64,000 bases of DNA from JAHECE01 sp963780675 (GTDB lineage Bacteria > Actinomycetota > Actinomycetes > Actinomycetales > JAHECE01): contig CAWACR010000003.1 in assembly GCA_963780675.1 (NCBI GenBank), positions 558,001-622,000 on the forward strand, written 5' to 3'. The position numbers and the translations under genes are program-made. Under the pieces are notes generated by a model. It saw only the letters and a program-made list of their open reading frames with translations, searched no databases and was not told where the DNA came from. Each line of letters starts with the position of its first letter. Position 1 is the first letter of the stretch. This document shows positions 36,909-45,981 of this stretch, in pieces.

Positions 36909-39548
36909 ATGAGACGTCAGACGGCCTGGGCCGTCGTGAGCGCCGGGCTCCTCACGATCTCGCTCGTGGGCTGTTCGGGCGGGAACGGTGGGCTGGATAT
37001 CGCGACGTGCCCCGCCGAGAGCCGGCCCGACGCGCCTGGCGCCGCCGACCAGGCGCGACCGAGTGAGATCAGTTCTGCGGCGTTCGACAGTCAGTCAGGC
37101 CGTGTCGTCGTCCTCGAGTCCCCCAGTCAGGTGACGTGGACCTTCGACGTGTGCACGAACGAGTGGGAGAAGGTGCTCCCGCCCGACGGTGCGCCTCCGT
37201 ATTCGGGATTGGAGCTCGAATACGACGCTGGAACGGACCTGACGGTCGCGTTCGCCGAGGCGCCTGAGGGCATCATCGCGTGGACCTACTCGGTCGAGGA
37301 CAACGTCTGGACCGAATTGCCCGAGGTGGCGCCGGCACCTGAACAGGTCGGCACGCTCGTGTTCGATCCGATCCGAGGCCGGATCCTCACCGGAGACGTC
37401 CTGACCGGTCGCCTCTGGGCGTTCGACTCGGGGGCGAACACGTGGGCCGACATCGACCAGGGTGACACACAGATTCCCGACCCCCTTGCCCCGCTGACTT
37501 TCGACACCAAGTTGAACCGGGTCGTCCTGACATCCGTGCCCGGTCCGACGTGGCTCCTCGACCCGGCGTCCGGAGAGTGGACCGAGCAGGGGGCCGAGTC
37601 CCCCCAGGTCAACCTCGAACCAGGCCCGCGGGGCGGCGCGGCCACGTTCGACGCCGCAGGTTCCAGGACGGTCCTCTTCGGCGACGGCGTGCTCGCCACG
37701 TACGATGCCGCCGCGGATGAGTGGAGCGAGGCGGAGCGGGGCTCCGGGTGGCCGCCCGCAGAGTCCGGGAGCGCGGGCGACGTCTCGGACGACCCAGAGG
37801 GCGACCCGCAAGAGGTCGCGACGACGATCGGCCCGCTTGCCCGCACAGGTCACACGCTCCTCTACGACGCCGTCAACGAACGCGTCCTCCTGGTGGGCGG
37901 CCATGCGAGGACAGCAGGCGGATGGCAGGCATCGACGGACGTCTGGGCCTTCGACCCGACGACGAATACGTGGGCCGAACTGGTGCCGTCCGGCAACCTC
38001 AGCGTTGCCCATGACGGTTCGAGCGCTGTGTGGAAGGCCGAGTTCGTCGCGGCTGACGCCGGTGCCACGGCAGCGCTCCAGATGCAGACGATCGCCACCA
38101 CCATGACCGCGGATGTCGCAGAGGCGGAGTGGAGCACCATCGCCACTGCCGGCGTAGACGTCGACGGCGGTGCAACATTCGCCGTCGCGGACCCTCTCGA
38201 GGTGCTCCACGACTATCGCGCCGTCGTCGGTCCCGCCGGCGCGGAGCGGTTCACCAACGTCGTGTCCTACGCGGCTCCGAGGGAGACGAAGAACACCGGG
38301 CTGGCGACGATCTACCTCGACACCAACGACGGCGAGGACGTCCTCTCTGACCTGGCCTACGTCGAGGGGACCTTCGCGATGGCCGCCGGTTCGCAGGTGC
38401 CCGAGTGCTCAGCGATGGCCCCGACCCGGATGAAGATCCGGGGTCGCGGAGAGTACGGCTGGTCACTCGACAAGGAGCCTTACAACGTCAACCTGGACGA
38501 CAAGTCCGACCTGTGCGGGTTGGGCGGCAGCAAGAAATGGGCGTTGCTGGCCAACCACTACGACAGGTCGCTACTGCGGACGTCGGCAGCCATGTACATC
38601 GGTTCCCAATTGACCAACATGGCGTGGACCCCGCGGTCGATCCCGGTCGATCTGTACCTCAACGGCACCTACGTGGGTTCGTACACGCTCATCGAGCGAA
38701 TTAACGTCGCTTCTGACCGGGTCGACATCGACGAGCTCCAGGACAACCAGGGTGGTGTCAACGACAGTGCGCCGAACGTCACGGGTGGATACCTGCTGGA
38801 GTGGGACTTCCGCAAGAGCGCGGACCACAACGTAGAAGTGGGTCAGCACGGATGGGTCGGGATCAAGGAGCCGGAGGACGAGGACGACGGTTCGGGCATC
38901 ACGGCTGCGCAGATCACTTACATCGATCAGTACCTGGATGAGGTCGACGCCGCTCTCTTCGGCGGCGACTTCGAGGACGACGTCGTCGGCTGGAAGCGGT
39001 ACATCGATACGGCTTCCCTGGTCGACTACTACATTGCCCAGGAACTGACCAAGACCGTGGACGGCAACATGTACGCCAGCGTCCTGATGTACAAGGAGCG
39101 CGACGTCGATCCTGCGCCGGGGGACCAGGGGAAGCTCCTTTTCGGTCCCATGTGGGACTACGACACTTCCCTGGGTAACGCGACGTACCCCGGTGGTCAG
39201 GGGGACCCGACCGGGTGGTACCTGAGGGATCCCCAGACCGACCCCGACTACTTCATGAGCCAGTCCCAGGTCACGTGGTTCAACCGACTCAACGAGGACC
39301 CGGAGTTCCGGGAACTCGTCGCGGCCAGGTGGCAGGAGATTCGAGTGGACCTCCAGACGACGGACTCGTTCATCGACCAGCAGGCGATGTTGATCGAGGC
39401 CTCCGCTGCGGAGAACTTCACGGTCTGGGACGTCACGGAGCGGTTCGAGGAGGTCCAGGTCGTGAAGGGTTCCTGGGATGCGGAGGTCAGCCACCTACGG
39501 AGTTGGCTGCAGCAGCGAATCGCGTGGATGGACGGTCAGCTGGGGTAG
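36909..39548 (+). CDS. CotH kinase-family lipoprotein with kelch-type propeller
   Basis: The product is 879 residues from an ATG with a GGAAGG site. The signal ends in the lipobox LVGC (Cys22), so it is membrane-anchored. Residues about 50-360 hold six kelch-like units, for example GRLWAFDSGANTWADI, PTWLLDPASGEWTEQ, VLATYDAAADEWSEA and DVWAFDPTTNTWAEL, which suggests a six-bladed beta-propeller. An Ig-like linker (361-460) and the CotH domain (460-879) follow, with MKIRGRGEYGWSLDKEPYNV, NHYDRSLLRTSAAMYIGSQL and LFGPMWDYDTSLG. From the linker to the C-terminus it is closely similar to the preceding protein, while the N-terminal sensor is unrelated. This looks like duplication followed by domain replacement. 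Confidence 0.9.
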   Translation: MRRQTAWAVVSAGLLTISLVGCSGGNGGLDIATCPAESRPDAPGAADQARPSEISSAAFDSQSGRVVVLESPSQVTWTFDVCTNEWEKVLPPDGAPPYSGLELEYDAGTDLTVAFAEAPEGIIAWTYSVEDNVWTELPEVAPAPEQVGTLVFDPIRGRILTGDVLTGRLWAFDSGANTWADIDQGDTQIPDPLAPLTFDTKLNRVVLTSVPGPTWLLDPASGEWTEQGAESPQVNLEPGPRGGAATFDAAGSRTVLFGDGVLATYDAAADEWSEAERGSGWPPAESGSAGDVSDDPEGDPQEVATTIGPLARTGHTLLYDAVNERVLLVGGHARTAGGWQASTDVWAFDPTTNTWAELVPSGNLSVAHDGSSAVWKAEFVAADAGATAALQMQTIATTMTADVAEAEWSTIATAGVDVDGGATFAVADPLEVLHDYRAVVGPAGAERFTNVVSYAAPRETKNTGLATIYLDTNDGEDVLSDLAYVEGTFAMAAGSQVPECSAMAPTRMKIRGRGEYGWSLDKEPYNVNLDDKSDLCGLGGSKKWALLANHYDRSLLRTSAAMYIGSQLTNMAWTPRSIPVDLYLNGTYVGSYTLIERINVASDRVDIDELQDNQGGVNDSAPNVTGGYLLEWDFRKSADHNVEVGQHGWVGIKEPEDEDDGSGITAAQITYIDQYLDEVDAALFGGDFEDDVVGWKRYIDTASLVDYYIAQELTKTVDGNMYASVLMYKERDVDPAPGDQGKLLFGPMWDYDTSLGNATYPGGQGDPTGWYLRDPQTDPDYFMSQSQVTWFNRLNEDPEFRELVAARWQEIRVDLQTTDSFIDQQAMLIEASAAENFTVWDVTERFEEVQVVKGSWDAEVSHLRSWLQQRIAWMDGQLG

Positions 39549-39580
39549 TGACGCTCATGACCGCGCAGGAGACATCCGGG

Positions 39581-39626
39581 CCCACCGGGGGGTGTGCTGG
39601 GCGCCCGCTGTGCGCGGGCTGTGATC
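39581..39626 (+). repeat. 46-bp direct repeat, copy 2, with hairpin
   Basis: This copy has the same pattern as 32187-32232: CCCACCGGGG, six different bases, then the identical 30-base block with its hairpin. It starts 32 bases after the stop of the third CotH gene. It may act as a terminator or as the edge of a mobile or duplicated unit. Confidence 0.8.
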
Positions 39627-39646
39627 CGCCGTCGGGCACCCCGCCC

Positions 39647-39712
39647 GAGGTAGTCGGTGTGACGCGAGGTAGCCGGTTCTGAGCGACTACCTCGCGTCAC
39701 ACCGACTACCTC
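39647..39712. repeat. Perfect 26-bp inverted repeat (REP-like or terminator)
   Basis: The left arm 39647-39672 starts GAGGTAGTCGGTGTGACG. The right arm 39687-39712 is its exact reverse complement, and the loop is 14 bases. Each arm also carries GAGGTAG at both ends. The length and symmetry go beyond an ordinary terminator and suggest a REP/BIME-type element, although it could end transcription from the CotH gene. Confidence 0.85.
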
Positions 39713-39755
39713 GCGTCGAGGCCGGCAGCGCGTGCCCCGCCGGTAGCCTTCCCGG

Positions 39756-41311
39756 GTGACGAGCCCGGAGTCCTTGCCCCAGCCCCGCTCAGCCGACGGC
39801 GCCGCCTACGCCAACGCCTTCGACCGCCAGGTCGCCGGTCGGTACGAGCGGCGGGAGGCGGACTGGCGCAACGGCGCGGTGGTCTACCAGGTGCTGGTGG
39901 ACCGGTTCGCGCCGGCGGAGGACCTCGAGGCCAAGCGCCACTTGTACCCGGCCCCGAAGCGGCTGCGGGCCTGGGACGAACTCCCGACGGCGGGGCGCTA
40001 CCTGCCCGGGGAGAAGCTCTACAGCCACGAGATCGACTTCTGGGGCGGGGACCTGCGCGAGCACCCGCGCCCGGCTGGACTACGTCCAGGGTCTCGGCGT
40101 GGACGTCCTGTACCTGAACCCGATCCACCTCTCGTACACGAACCACCGGTACGACGCCCTGGACTACGCCGAGGTGACGCCGGAGTTCGGCACGCGGGCC
40201 GACGTCGGCGACCTCGCCGCTGACCTGCACGAGCGGCGCATGAGACTGGTCCTGGACGGCGTCTTCAACCACATGGGGCGCAACTCCGCCATGTTCCGCA
40301 GCGCGCGAGTCCGACCCCGAGAGCCCGTACCGCGACTGGTTCGTCTTCGGCGAGGAGTTCGCCGGCGGGGCACGCGCCTGGGCGCTCGCGGAGAACCTCC
40401 CCGAGCTGAACCTGGAGAACCCGGCGGTGCGCGCGTACGTCTACGACGTGGTGCGGGGCTTCCTGCGGGACGGGGTGGACGGCTGGCGCCTCGACGTCGC
40501 CTACGACATCGGCATGGCCTACCTCGAGGAACTCACCAACGCGGCGCACACCGAGCGGCCCGGTTCCCTCGTGCTGGGGGAGATCGCGTCCTACGCGAAG
40601 GAATGGTTCCCGGCGGTCGACGCGATCCTGCACTTCACCCTGCGCGAGATCATCGTGGGGATCGCGGCGGGCCGGATCCCGCCGGCGCACGGCGCCCGGA
40701 TGCTTGCGCGCACCTACGCCGATGCGGACGCCGAGCACATGCTCAAGTCCTGGGTGTACCTGGACAACCACGACCAGCCCCGCCTGGCGCACGTCCTGCC
40801 CGACGACGGCGCCCGCCGGTTGGCGATGGTCCTCCAGTTCACGCTGCCCGGGTCTCCCAACCTGTACTACGGGACCGAGGTGGGCATGGCCGGGGGCGAC
40901 GACCCCGAGATGCGGGCCCCCATGCGGTGGGACCTCGTCACCGACGACAACCCGTGGCTGGCCTTCACCCGGCGGCTGGTCGCCGTGCACCAGCAGCACC
41001 GCGCGCTGCGCGTGGGTGACGTGCGCTGGCTCGTCACCGACCGGCTGATCGGCTTCCAGCGGTACACCGACCGCGCCGAGGACATGGTCGTCGTGCTGGT
41101 CAACCCGAGCGACGAGCCGGTCGCCGAGACGGTCCTCGTGCCCGATTCCAAGCTCATGGACGCCGCGCGGCTGGTCGACCTGCTCGGGGGGCCGGAGCGG
41201 CGCTCGCACCGGTCGCTGATCGAGCTCGAGCTCCCACCGCACGGGTACGCGGTCCTCACCCCGGTCATCCACCCGGCGGGCGGATACTCGCCGTTCAAGC
41301 GCGTGCAGTAG
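39756..41311 (+). pseudogene. GH13 family alpha-glucan hydrolase, cyclomaltodextrinase-like (two frameshifts)
   Basis: About 517 residues result from a GTG start when two indels are repaired, near 40073 (CACCCG for CACCG) and 40312 (GTCCG for GTCG). The (beta/alpha)8 catalytic motifs are present: VDVLYLNPIHLSYTNHRYDA (regions V and I), DGWRLDVAYDIG with the nucleophile Asp, LVLGEIASYAKEW with the acid/base Glu, and WVYLDNHDQPRL with the third Asp. The C-terminal beta domain ends PHGYAVLTPVI. There is no signal peptide, so it is cytoplasmic. The N-terminus is short for neopullulanases. Probable substrates are cyclodextrins or maltodextrins. Both indels are single-base expansions with no other damage, so the gene may be intact in the organism. 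Confidence 0.8.
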
Positions 41312-41330
41312 GGGCGGCGGTCTCCCCGAC

Positions 41331-41375
41331 TGTGCGGAACATCCGTCGCGCCACACAGGAGGAACTTTCCGCACA
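41331..41375. terminator. Inverted repeat between convergent genes
   Basis: TGTGCGGAA (41331-41339) pairs with TTCCGCACA (41367-41375) across a 27-base loop. It lies between the convergent GH13 and amrS genes and might serve as a bidirectional terminator. The loop is long, so this is weak. Confidence 0.35.
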
Positions 41376-41404
41376 AGCCCGCCCGCACGAGGTGGACGAG
41401 GCCG

Positions 41405-42498
41405 TCAGGACCCGATGGTGATGGGGATGCGCCGGCTCCCGAAGTCGCCGGCCTCCGCGTCGAAGCGCCCGGGGACGGCGGTGCCGCAGTCCGGGCAGCG
41501 GCCCTCGGGCGTGAGCCGGTAGGCGAGGATCGCGTACCAGTCCCGCTCGATCAGCACCTGCGTGGCACTGCGGGCAGGACGTGGTGTCGCCCTCCCGGTC
41601 GTGCACGTTCCCCGTGTAGACGTAGTGGAGGCCCTCCTCGAGGGCGATCGTCGCGGGCGCGCACCAGGGTCGACGGCGGCGTCCGCGGCACGTCGCGCAT
41701 CTTGAAGTCGGGGTGGAACGCCGTGAAGTGGAGGGGCACGTCCGGGCCCAGCTCACGCGATGATCCAGCGGCACATCGCGCGCAGCTCGTCGTCGGAGTC
41801 GTTGTGGCCGGGGATGAGCAGCGTGGTGACCTCGAACCACACCGTCGTCTCGTGCTTGAGGAAGACGAGCGTGTCGAGGACCGGTTGGAGGTGCGCGCCG
41901 GTGACCTTGAAGTAGAAGTCCTCGGTGAAGGCCTTGAGGTCCACGTTCGCGGCGTCCATCACCGCGTAGAAGTCGCGCGCGCGGTCTCGGGGTCGATGTA
42001 GCCGGCCGTCACCGCCACCGAGGCGATGCCGCGCTCGCGGCACGCGGCGGCCGTGTCCATGGCGTACTCGGCGAAGATCACCGGGTCGTTGTAGGTGAAG
42101 GCCACGCTCCGGCAGTCCCACTCCTCCGCCGCGCGGGCGATCGCTGCGGGCGAGGCCTGGTCCATGAGGCGGTCCATGTCCCGCGCCTTGCTGATGTCCC
42201 AGTTCTGGCAGAACTTGCAGCCGAGGTTGCAGCCGGCGGTGCCGAAGGACAGCACGCTGCTGCCCGGGTAGAAGTGGTTGAGCGGCTTCTTCTCGATGGG
42301 ATCGATGCAGAAGCCGGACGACCGTCCGTACGTGGTGAGGACCAGTTGACCGCCCTCGCGCTTCCGGACGAAGCAGAACCCCCGCTGCCCGTCGTGCAGC
42401 CGGCAGTGGCGCGGGCACAGGTCGCACTGGAGACGACCGTCGTCCAGGGCGTGCCAGTAGCGGGCCGGGTGGGAGCTTTCTGTCGTCGCTGCCGTCAT
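41405..42498 (-). pseudogene. amrS: AmmeMemoRadiSam system radical SAM enzyme, frameshifted
   Basis: The first frame (42498-41990) begins MTAATTESSHPARYW, has the Cys-rich N-terminus LQCDLCPRHCRLHDGQRGFC and the radical SAM cluster motif GTAGCNLGCKFCQN (CxxxCxxC). Later frames supply DFYAVMDAANVDLKAF, TTLLIPGHNDSDDELRAMC, PLHFTAFHPDFKMRDVP, GLHYVYTGNVHDREGDTTSC and a C-terminal CPDCG zinc-like motif ending RRIPITIGS. At least four indels are present. About 364 residues result if repaired. It overlaps amrA by 4 bases (ATGA). The three-gene AmmeMemoRadiSam set is widely conserved, but its product is not established. Confidence 0.85.
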
Positions 42499-43079
42499 CT
42501 CGACTCACCGAGCCGCAGCTCGGTCTCCTTCCAGGTGGTCACCGTGTACCGCTCCAGCCGGACGGCGGGATCCCAGAAGTCCGCCGGCAGCCCCGCCTTG
42601 CGCTTGAGATGGCTCATGAACACGCCCGGGTCGGTGAGCTGATCCCAGACCTGCGGGAGGAAGGTGCTGCGCCGGGATGCGTACTGGAACACGACGCCGT
42701 CGACGCCGGGCCTCAGCCGGGCCAGCGCGTCGGCCTCCGAGTCGAAACCGAGCGGCTGCGTCGGCGAGAGTAGCGAGATCGCGACGGCCGTCGCGTCGTA
42801 CTCGCTGACGGACAGAGGCGCGAAGCGTGGGTCGCCGAAGGCGGCGGCGACGGCGTTCGCCCGGACGTCGATGACGAGTGCGCGCCGGGCCACCAGCGAG
42901 CCGATGCACCCCCGCAGCCGGCCCCCTTGGGTGAGCGTCACGAAGGTGGCGCCGGACTCGGACAGCCAGGGGGCGCCGTCGTCGGCCTCGTGGGTGACGC
43001 CGAGCACTTCGGCGATGGCGGCGCGGGCGAGGCCCAGGAGGGTCGTGCCGACCTCGTCGCTGGATTCGTCGGTCGCCAC
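42495..43079 (-). CDS. amrA: AmmeMemoRadiSam system protein A (AMMECR1 domain)
   Basis: The product is 194 residues from a GTG, 3 bases after amrB. The AMMECR1 core is clear: FVTLTQGGRLRGCIGSLVAR (the conserved LRGCIG block), then NAVAAAFGDPRFAPLS and VAISLLSPTQPLGF. The C-terminal part FLPQVWDQLTDPGVFMSHLK matches the family's L.QVW.......F..L..K motif. It is cytoplasmic. A reduction or modification reaction in concert with AmrB and AmrS is inferred from the fixed gene set only. Confidence 0.9.
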   Translation of the reverse strand: MATDESSDEVGTTLLGLARAAIAEVLGVTHEADDGAPWLSESGATFVTLTQGGRLRGCIGSLVARRALVIDVRANAVAAAFGDPRFAPLSVSEYDATAVAISLLSPTQPLGFDSEADALARLRPGVDGVVFQYASRRSTFLPQVWDQLTDPGVFMSHLKRKAGLPADFWDPAVRLERYTVTTWKETELRLGESR

Positions 43080-43082
43080 GGC

Positions 43083-43901
43083 TCACTCCGTGAACGCGAT
43101 CGAGGTGTAGCCGACGACGCGCCGGGTGTCGCCGGCGGTGTCACCGGAGTTGCACGCCTCGAGCAGGTGGGGCGTGAGGCCGTGGGGGCGCGCCGCGAGG
43201 AGGAGGCCGTTGACGGGGGTGGCGCCGCAGGCCCGGTGATGGCTCAGCGGGCCCTCGAGGGCGAGGATCCGGCGGACCGTCTCGGAGTCGACGGCGCGGG
43301 CCTCCTCGTAGGGGAGGTAGTGGGAGAGGTCGGAACTGATGAGGATCAGCGTCTCGGGGCCCGCCCAGGCGGCGTTGAGGACCTGCGCCACCTCGGCGGG
43401 TGTCGCATCGCCCACCGCCAGCGGCAGGAGGGTGAAGTGCTCGAGGACGGTCTGGAGGAACGGAAGCTGCACCTCGAGGGAGTGCTCCAGGGCGTGGGCG
43501 GCGGGGCTCACGACGACCTGGGGGAGGCGGGACACGTCGCGTGCGCTGTCCTGGTCGACGGCGACCTCGCCGAGCGGGGTGGCGAAGGCGCGGGCGCCCG
43601 GCAGGGCGAGGCCGCGGATCGGCACGCGGTGCACCGGTCCGAGGAGCACGACCCGACGGATGGGTGTGCGGGCGAGGGCGAGCTGGGCGAACCCGAGGGC
43701 CGCCGTCGGGCCGGAGTAGATGTAGCCCGCGTGCGGGACGATCAGGGCCTTCGGGGCGACGGCCGGGGGATCGACAGGAGCGCGGGTCCGCGCGGAGGCC
43801 AGCAGGTCGGCCACCATCGCGGCGAGGTCGGGCGCCTCGTCGGGGTAGAACAGGCCGGCCACGGCGGGGTGACGAACAGGGAGCGGGCTGAACTGCTCCA
43901 T
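43083..43901 (-). CDS. amrB: AmmeMemoRadiSam system protein B (Memo-like)
   Basis: The product is 272 residues from an ATG. Memo family motifs are present: AVAGLFYPDEAPDLAAMV, IVPHAGYIYSGPTAALGF (metal His), LGPVHRVPIRGLALPG, EHSLEVQLPFLQTVL, ISSDLSHYLPYEEA and CGATPVNGLLLA with its Cys. These positions match the metal site of Memo, a structural relative of extradiol dioxygenases. It is the first gene of the amrB-amrA-amrS operon. Confidence 0.9.
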   Translation of the reverse strand: MEQFSPLPVRHPAVAGLFYPDEAPDLAAMVADLLASARTRAPVDPPAVAPKALIVPHAGYIYSGPTAALGFAQLALARTPIRRVVLLGPVHRVPIRGLALPGARAFATPLGEVAVDQDSARDVSRLPQVVVSPAAHALEHSLEVQLPFLQTVLEHFTLLPLAVGDATPAEVAQVLNAAWAGPETLILISSDLSHYLPYEEARAVDSETVRRILALEGPLSHHRACGATPVNGLLLAARPHGLTPHLLEACNSGDTAGDTRRVVGYTSIAFTE

Positions 43902-43965
43902 GCCTCGATTGTGTCTCCGGAGCCGAGCCTGCGCGGCTGTTCGCGCGAACGAGCCGACGCAGCTG

Positions 43966-44922
43966 TCAGGGGAGTGGCGTGCCCCGTGCCGTCACCCAGA
44001 GCGCGTACCACTCCTCGTGCGTGAGGTCGGGTGCGTGCACGGCCGCGTCCCGGCAGGCGCCGATCCGCGCGAGGTTGGTGGTCCCGATGACGGGGGCTAT
44101 CCGGGCGGGGTGACGCTGCAGCCACCAGAGCAGGATTGTCTCCGGCGTGGTGTCCTTGGCCGCGGCGAGCGCCCGGACCATGCGCGCCGTCGCCTGCTCC
44201 GCGGGCGTCTGCTCATTGCCGGTGAATCGGCCCTTGGCCAGCGACCCCCATGCCTGGAGCTGGATCCCGTGAGCCACGCAGTGCTCGACCGTGCCGAACG
44301 GGAAGCCCACCCCGGCACCCTCCACCGTGTTCACGAGCACGCCGGCCTCGAGCCAGTCGCGGCGGTGCAGGCTCATCTCGAGCTGGTTCGCCACGAGCGG
44401 GACGTCGAGCCGCGCCTGCAGGAGCTCGATCTGCTGGGCGCCCATGTTCGAGACGCCGAACTCCCGCACCAGGCCCTGGCGGTGGAGGGTGGAGAGGGCG
44501 GCGGCGACGTCGTCGGGGTCGGCCAGCGGATCGGGCCGGTGCAGGATCAGCACGTCGAGCACGTCGGTGCGCAGGCGCGTCATGCTCTCCTCGACCCGTT
44601 GCAGGATGCTCGCGCCGCGGAGGTCGTACTGGCCCGGTCGGTCGCTGTCGGGCAGGCGGATGCCGCACTTCGTCTGGAGGGCGATCCGCTCGCGCAGACC
44701 GGGGGTGCGCGCGAGGACCTCGCCGAACACGGCCTCCGACTTGCCGTGGCGGTAGATGTCGGCGTGGTCGAAGACGGTGATCCCGCTGTCCAGGGCGGCC
44801 TCGATCACTGCCTCGGCCTCGGTGACCTCCGCGGCGCCGTAAGGCTCGGGTCCCCAGGGGCCGCCGAGGCCCATGCAGCCGTAGAGCACCCGCGTGCCGG
44901 CCAAGACCGATGGCGTCGTCAT
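43966..44922 (-). CDS. Aldo/keto reductase
   Basis: The product is 318 residues from the ATG at 44922, which has a GGGAGGG site. The open frame upstream lacks one. The catalytic tetrad can be read: Asp and Tyr in TVFDHADIYRHGKSEAVFGE, Lys in LQTKCGI, and His in LILHRPDPLAD. The NADPH-binding C-terminus is around PVIGTTNLARIGACRDAA. It is most like the YdhF group (oxidoreductases with the RYDLRG and MSLHRRDWLE-like blocks). The substrate is unknown. The gene is monocistronic and in the same direction as the amr operon. Confidence 0.85.
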   Translation of the reverse strand: MTTPSVLAGTRVLYGCMGLGGPWGPEPYGAAEVTEAEAVIEAALDSGITVFDHADIYRHGKSEAVFGEVLARTPGLRERIALQTKCGIRLPDSDRPGQYDLRGASILQRVEESMTRLRTDVLDVLILHRPDPLADPDDVAAALSTLHRQGLVREFGVSNMGAQQIELLQARLDVPLVANQLEMSLHRRDWLEAGVLVNTVEGAGVGFPFGTVEHCVAHGIQLQAWGSLAKGRFTGNEQTPAEQATARMVRALAAAKDTTPETILLWWLQRHPARIAPVIGTTNLARIGACRDAAVHAPDLTHEEWYALWVTARGTPLP

Positions 44923-45170
44923 GACGCCCACCCTCCCACCCCGGCCCCCGGGTAGGTCCGGGATCGATCTCGTGACGTGGTGGAGAAGGGCCCTCAACCG
45001 CCGCACAGTGCCCTTGGTCCCTTGTGGCCCGTCCTGTGCCGGGCGGACCGTCGACGCAGGGGGCACGCAACGGCGCGCGCCCCCGCATTCGTCAGTTCGG
45101 CTCGCGTGCCGCCGACCACCCGGTCACGTGTCCGGACCGCCGTCGGGGCAGCGGCGCAGGGGGAGTAGTT

Positions 45171-45704
45171 CTAGTCCTCGGCGATCGCCGCGACGAGGGC
45201 GGCGATGAAGGCGGGCAGGTCCGCGGGCCGGCGGCTCGTGATCAGCCTGTCGTCGATGACGACCTCCTGGTCCACCCACGTGGCGCCCGCCGCGGTGTGC
45301 ACCTCCTGGAGTCCGGGGGTGGAGGTGAGTCTGCGGCCCTTGACGACCCTCGCCTCGGCGAGGATCCACGACCCGCGACAGATGGCTGCGACCGGCTTGT
45401 TGGCCGCGAAGAAGTCCTTGACGAACCCGATCGCGTCCGCGTTCTGGCGCAGGATGTCCGAGTTGGTCCGACCTCCCGGCAGGACCAGAGCATCGAAGAG
45501 GGAGGCGCGGGCGAGGTCGACGGGTAGGTCGACCGTGGCCCGATGGCCGTGCTTGCCCGTGATGACGCCGGAGTGCGGGGAGACCAGCACCGCCTTGGCG
45601 CCGGCATCGACGACCGTCTTCCACGGTTCCGTCAGCTCGGTGTCCTCGAACCCGTTCTCGCACAGGAAGGCGATCTTCTCGCCCTCCAACCACTTCTCGG
45701 CCAT
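45171..45704 (-). CDS. DJ-1/PfpI family protein
   Basis: The product is 177 residues from an ATG with a GGAGGG site. The nucleophile elbow is AAICRGSWILAEA, with a reactive Cys near 110 followed by Arg-Gly rather than the Cys-His pair of classical PfpI proteases. The acidic partner is in FLCENGFEDTELTEPW (Glu16 region). The family includes YhbO-like proteins linked to stress and deglycation claims, which are disputed. It is cytosolic and monocistronic. Confidence 0.85.
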   Translation of the reverse strand: MAEKWLEGEKIAFLCENGFEDTELTEPWKTVVDAGAKAVLVSPHSGVITGKHGHRATVDLPVDLARASLFDALVLPGGRTNSDILRQNADAIGFVKDFFAANKPVAAICRGSWILAEARVVKGRRLTSTPGLQEVHTAAGATWVDQEVVIDDRLITSRRPADLPAFIAALVAAIAED

Positions 45705-45981
45705 CGCTCTGCGCCCTCCGGTCCGGCTCGCGCTCGACCTCGAGCGCTGGGAGTGGGACCCAGCCTGCCCGCCTCTGGGGTCGGAGGGGTGGTGTTCGGG
45801 CTCCTGATCTCGCGGGACCCCGCTCTGGGGGCCTGGCCTTCGCGCGCGGACGGGGTCAGATGGGGCGGCTGGTCGTTCCCACGGCCGTCACCTCGGGGCC
45901 GAGATGCGACTCACGCGTGGGGTCCGCATGGCAAAGTGACGTCCGCCCCTCACCCCGCCTCGTCTCCCGTGGAGGAGAAAG

